Of a stretch of DNA of 64,000 nucleotides, positions 61,642 through 64,000 are shown piece by piece. The stretch is from an uncultured Sterolibacterium sp. Its GTDB lineage: Bacteria; Pseudomonadota; Gammaproteobacteria; Burkholderiales; Rhodocyclaceae. The position numbers were made by a program, and so were the translations under genes. The notes under the pieces were generated by a model that had not been told where the DNA came from, ran no database searches, and saw only the letters and a list, made by a program, of their open reading frames with translations. The stretch covers positions 1 through 64,000 of the forward strand of contig CAILCO010000111.1 of the NCBI GenBank assembly GCA_903832735.1, read 5' to 3'. Within the stretch, counting starts at the first letter, position 1. Every line of letters begins with the position of its first letter.

Positions 61642-62584
61642 TGCGCAATTGAAACTTGCCCTGAAGATCGACGTCGACACCTATCGCGGCACGCTCGAGG
61701 GTGTGCCGCAACTGGTGGAACTGCTGCGCCGCTTCGACGTGCAAGCCACCTTCCTGTTCTCGCTCGGTCCCGATCATACCGGCAGAGCCATCAAGCGCGC
61801 CTTCCGGCCCGGCTTCATGAAGAAAGTATCGCGCACCTCGGTGCTTTCCCACTATGGACTGAAGACCCTGATGTATGGCACGCTGCTGCCCGGACCCGAT
61901 ATCGGGCGCTGCTGCGCCGACGTGCTGAAGAGCGTGCGCGATGCGGGTCATGAAGTCGGCATCCATTGCTGGGATCACGTCAGATGGCAGGATGGCGTCG
62001 CACACGCCAGCCCCGACTGGGCCGAAGACGAGATGGGGCGGGCCTGCGCCCGCTTTTCCGAAATCTTCGGCAGCCCCGCCAGGACCCACGGCGCCGCAGG
62101 CTGGCAGATGAACGCCCATGCGCTGCGCCTGACGCAGCGACTCGGCTTCGATTACGCCTCGGACACGCGCGGCAGCCACCCCTTCATGCCGGTCTGCGAC
62201 GCCGAGGTCATCGCCTGTCCGCAGTTGCCGACCACCCTGCCGACGCTGGATGAATTGATCGGTCGCGCCGGCATGAAAGCCGAGGATGTCCATGAGATCC
62301 TGCTCAAGCAGACGCGCGTTTCATCCCCCCACGACCAGGTGTTCACGCTGCATGCGGAACTCGAAGGCATGAAGCTTCTTCCCGTCCTGGAACGCCTGCT
62401 CGCAGGCTGGCGCGATCAGGGTTATCAACTGACTTCCACACGGGCCATCTATGCCGGACTGGACCTGCAGAAGCTGCCCAGGCACGAGGTGATCCGGGGA
62501 GAGGTGGCCGGCCGCGCCGGCACCTTGATGTTGCAAGGCGATGAATTCCTCTCATCCGCCATACTTCAGGAGGAACCATGTTAG
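61610..62584 (+). CDS. ArnD-like deformylase (polysaccharide deacetylase family)
   Basis: The protein (324 residues from this ATG) has the NodB-type metal site of ArnD: LKIDVDTYRGTLEGVPQLVE, HEVGIHCWDHVRWQ, and HGAAGWQMNAHALR. It removes the formyl group from undecaprenyl-phospho-formamidoarabinose before transfer by ArnT. The exact start is uncertain: the E. coli protein starts near LKIDVDT, so a TTG around 61634-61649 could be the true start; the ATG used here overlaps the previous gene by 32 bp. Its stop overlaps the bcp start. Confidence 0.88.
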   Translation: MSPRRAASLIDAQLKLALKIDVDTYRGTLEGVPQLVELLRRFDVQATFLFSLGPDHTGRAIKRAFRPGFMKKVSRTSVLSHYGLKTLMYGTLLPGPDIGRCCADVLKSVRDAGHEVGIHCWDHVRWQDGVAHASPDWAEDEMGRACARFSEIFGSPARTHGAAGWQMNAHALRLTQRLGFDYASDTRGSHPFMPVCDAEVIACPQLPTTLPTLDELIGRAGMKAEDVHEILLKQTRVSSPHDQVFTLHAELEGMKLLPVLERLLAGWRDQGYQLTSTRAIYAGLDLQKLPRHEVIRGEVAGRAGTLMLQGDEFLSSAILQEEPC

Positions 62585-63048
62585 CAGTCCCTGATTTTTC
62601 CTTGCCCGCCACCGGCGGCAAGCGCTTCGAACTCGCCGCCTTGCGCGGGGGCATGGTCCTGCTTTACTTCTACCCCAAGGACAGCACGCCCGGCTGTACC
62701 ACCGAGGCAGGCCAGTTCCGCGATCTCTTTGACGAGTTCGTGAAACAGGGCTGCACGGTCTTCGGCATCTCGCGCGACAGCCTGAAGTCGCACGAGAACT
62801 TCAAGGAAAAGCTGGCCCTGCCCTTCGATCTCCTGGTCGACAGCGAGGAAATCGCCTGCAACCAGTTCGCCGTCATCAAGATGAAGAACATGTATGGCAA
62901 ACAGGTCAGAGGCATCGAGCGGTCGACCTTCCTGATCGACAAAAACGGTTGTCTAGCCCGGGAATGGCGCGCGGTCAAGGCGGATGGCCACGCCGCTCTC
63001 GTCCTCGATGCGGTCAAGGCGGTCAACGCGGGAGCCACGTCCTCATGA
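62578..63048 (+). CDS. Thiol peroxidase Bcp/PrxQ
   Basis: The 156-residue peroxiredoxin reduces peroxides. The peroxidatic Cys40 is in DSTPGCTTEAGQFRDLF. The resolving Cys found five residues later in E. coli Bcp is absent (Ala-Gly instead), so it acts as a 1-Cys enzyme or resolves with another cysteine (for example in KQGCTVF). GAGGAACC precedes the ATG within the end of arnD. Confidence 0.92.
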   Translation: MLAVPDFSLPATGGKRFELAALRGGMVLLYFYPKDSTPGCTTEAGQFRDLFDEFVKQGCTVFGISRDSLKSHENFKEKLALPFDLLVDSEEIACNQFAVIKMKNMYGKQVRGIERSTFLIDKNGCLAREWRAVKADGHAALVLDAVKAVNAGATSS

Positions 63049-64000
63049 ACGCCAAGCGCCTAGCCAACAACACCAAGCTGTTCGTGCTCGACACCAATGT
63101 CCTGATGCATGACCCGACCAGCCTGTTCCGCTTCGAGGAGCACGATATTTTCGTGCCGATGATGACCCTGGAGGAACTCGACAACAACAAGAAGGGCATG
63201 TCGGAAGTGGCGCGCAACGCCCGCCAGGCAAGCCGCCTGCTCGACGAAATCGTCTCCGCGGACGAGCGCGACATCCGTCAGGGCATCGCGCTGGCGGGAC
63301 CCTCGCGCGACCTGGCCAGCGGCCGGCTGTTCCTGCAGACCGAGGCGATCAACGACGTCATCCCCGCCTCGCTGCCGACCGCCAAGGCGGACAACCAGAT
63401 CATAGCGGTCGCCAACCATCTATCGGCGAAGTTCCCGCAGCGTCCGGTGATCCTGGTCACCAAGGACATCAACATGCGCATCAAGGCCCGCGCATTGGGC
63501 CTGGAGGCGCAGGACTATTTCAACGACAAGGTTCTCGAAGACAGCGACCTGCTCTACTCCGGCGCGCGGGAACTGCCCGCGGACTTCTGGGACAGCCACG
63601 GCAAGGACATGCAGTCCTGGCAGCAGGACAGCCGCGCCTTCTACCGCATCCAGGGGCCGCTCTGCGCCGATCTGCTGGTCAACGAGTTCGTCTGGCAGGA
63701 AGGCCCACAGCCCCTCCATGCCTGGGTGCGCGAAGCCGGCGGCAAGAGCGCCGTGCTGGAGACGCTGACCGACTACAGCCATCACCGGAATGCCGTCTGG
63801 GGCATCACCGCGAAGAACCGCGAGCAGAATTTCGCGCTCAACCTGCTGATGAATCCCGACATCGACTTCGTCACCCTGCTCGGCCAAGCCGGCACCGGCA
63901 AGACCCTGCTCACCCTGGCCGCCGGCCTCACCCAGGTGCTCGAAACCAAGCATTATGCGGAGATCATCATCACCCGAGTGACCATCCCGGTGGGCGAAGA
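63045..64000 (+). CDS. PhoH-family ATPase with PIN domain, cut by window edge
   Basis: The first 318 codons are in the window. The N-terminal PIN-like domain (KLFVLDTNVLMHDPTSLF, acidic residues for metal) is followed, at about residue 280, by the ATPase start FVTLLGQAGTGKTLLTLAAG (Walker A GQAGTGKT). This PIN-PhoH (YlaK/PhoH2-like) architecture is linked to RNA helicase/RNase activity. ATG overlaps the bcp stop. The ORF continues beyond 64000, so its C-terminus is unseen. Confidence 0.93.
   Translation, partial: MNAKRLANNTKLFVLDTNVLMHDPTSLFRFEEHDIFVPMMTLEELDNNKKGMSEVARNARQASRLLDEIVSADERDIRQGIALAGPSRDLASGRLFLQTEAINDVIPASLPTAKADNQIIAVANHLSAKFPQRPVILVTKDINMRIKARALGLEAQDYFNDKVLEDSDLLYSGARELPADFWDSHGKDMQSWQQDSRAFYRIQGPLCADLLVNEFVWQEGPQPLHAWVREAGGKSAVLETLTDYSHHRNAVWGITAKNREQNFALNLLMNPDIDFVTLLGQAGTGKTLLTLAAGLTQVLETKHYAEIIITRVTIPVGE

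Overview
The window looks like the chromosome of a GC-rich betaproteobacterium, probably Rhodocyclales-like. This rests on the smc-zipA-ligA-galU order, the dapC-dapD-pilU-dapE-prmB run and the overall gene content; no rRNA is present to confirm it. I found no rRNA, tRNA, CRISPR array or phage structural genes.

About 1-27.2 kb is accessory, catabolic DNA with scars of mobile elements. The left edge holds the end of an IS3-like element, followed by a decayed parvulin-type PPIase, a YeiH-type exporter with a coupled Cys-rich mini-protein, and remnants of a serine-recombinase module. Next is a five-component branched-chain-type ABC importer (livF, a fused livM-livG, livH and a binding protein; minus strand). 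It is divergent from a CoA ligase, an acyl-CoA dehydrogenase, a DoxX protein and an Old Yellow Enzyme (plus strand). Facing these is a minus-strand operon of hydroxycinnamoyl-CoA hydratase/lyase, aldehyde dehydrogenase, a deleted NTF2-like gene and a TetR regulator. Two near-identical 14-bp palindromes, one in the livK/CoA-ligase divergent region and one upstream of the lyase gene, suggest that the TetR protein controls the whole set. I read it as an uptake and side-chain-shortening system for phenylpropanoids, analogous to the Acinetobacter hca genes but with its own transporter and regulator type and with an added OYE/DoxX pair.

A second catabolic block (16.4-26.7 kb) has an FMN reductase, a MaoC hydratase, an acyl-CoA synthetase behind a 16-bp palindrome, a 152-bp MITE-like element, and an IclR regulator divergent from tctC, a PaaG-like isomerase, a ModA-like binding protein and an NDP-forming acyl-CoA synthetase. 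Both binding proteins lack membrane partners here.

From 27.2 kb to the end the DNA is conserved core: def and a thioinosine phosphorylase; typA; smc-zipA-ligA-galU; queF; dapC-dapD-pilU-dapE-prmB; prfC; an M20 amidohydrolase; an LhgO-like oxidase; nnr (NAD(P)HX repair); a DMT transporter; hom-thrC and an AlaA-type aminotransferase. It closes with an Ara4N lipid A operon (Mth938-like gene, arnT, an ArnE-like gene, arnB, arnC, arnA split into two genes, arnD), then bcp and phoH, which runs off the right edge.
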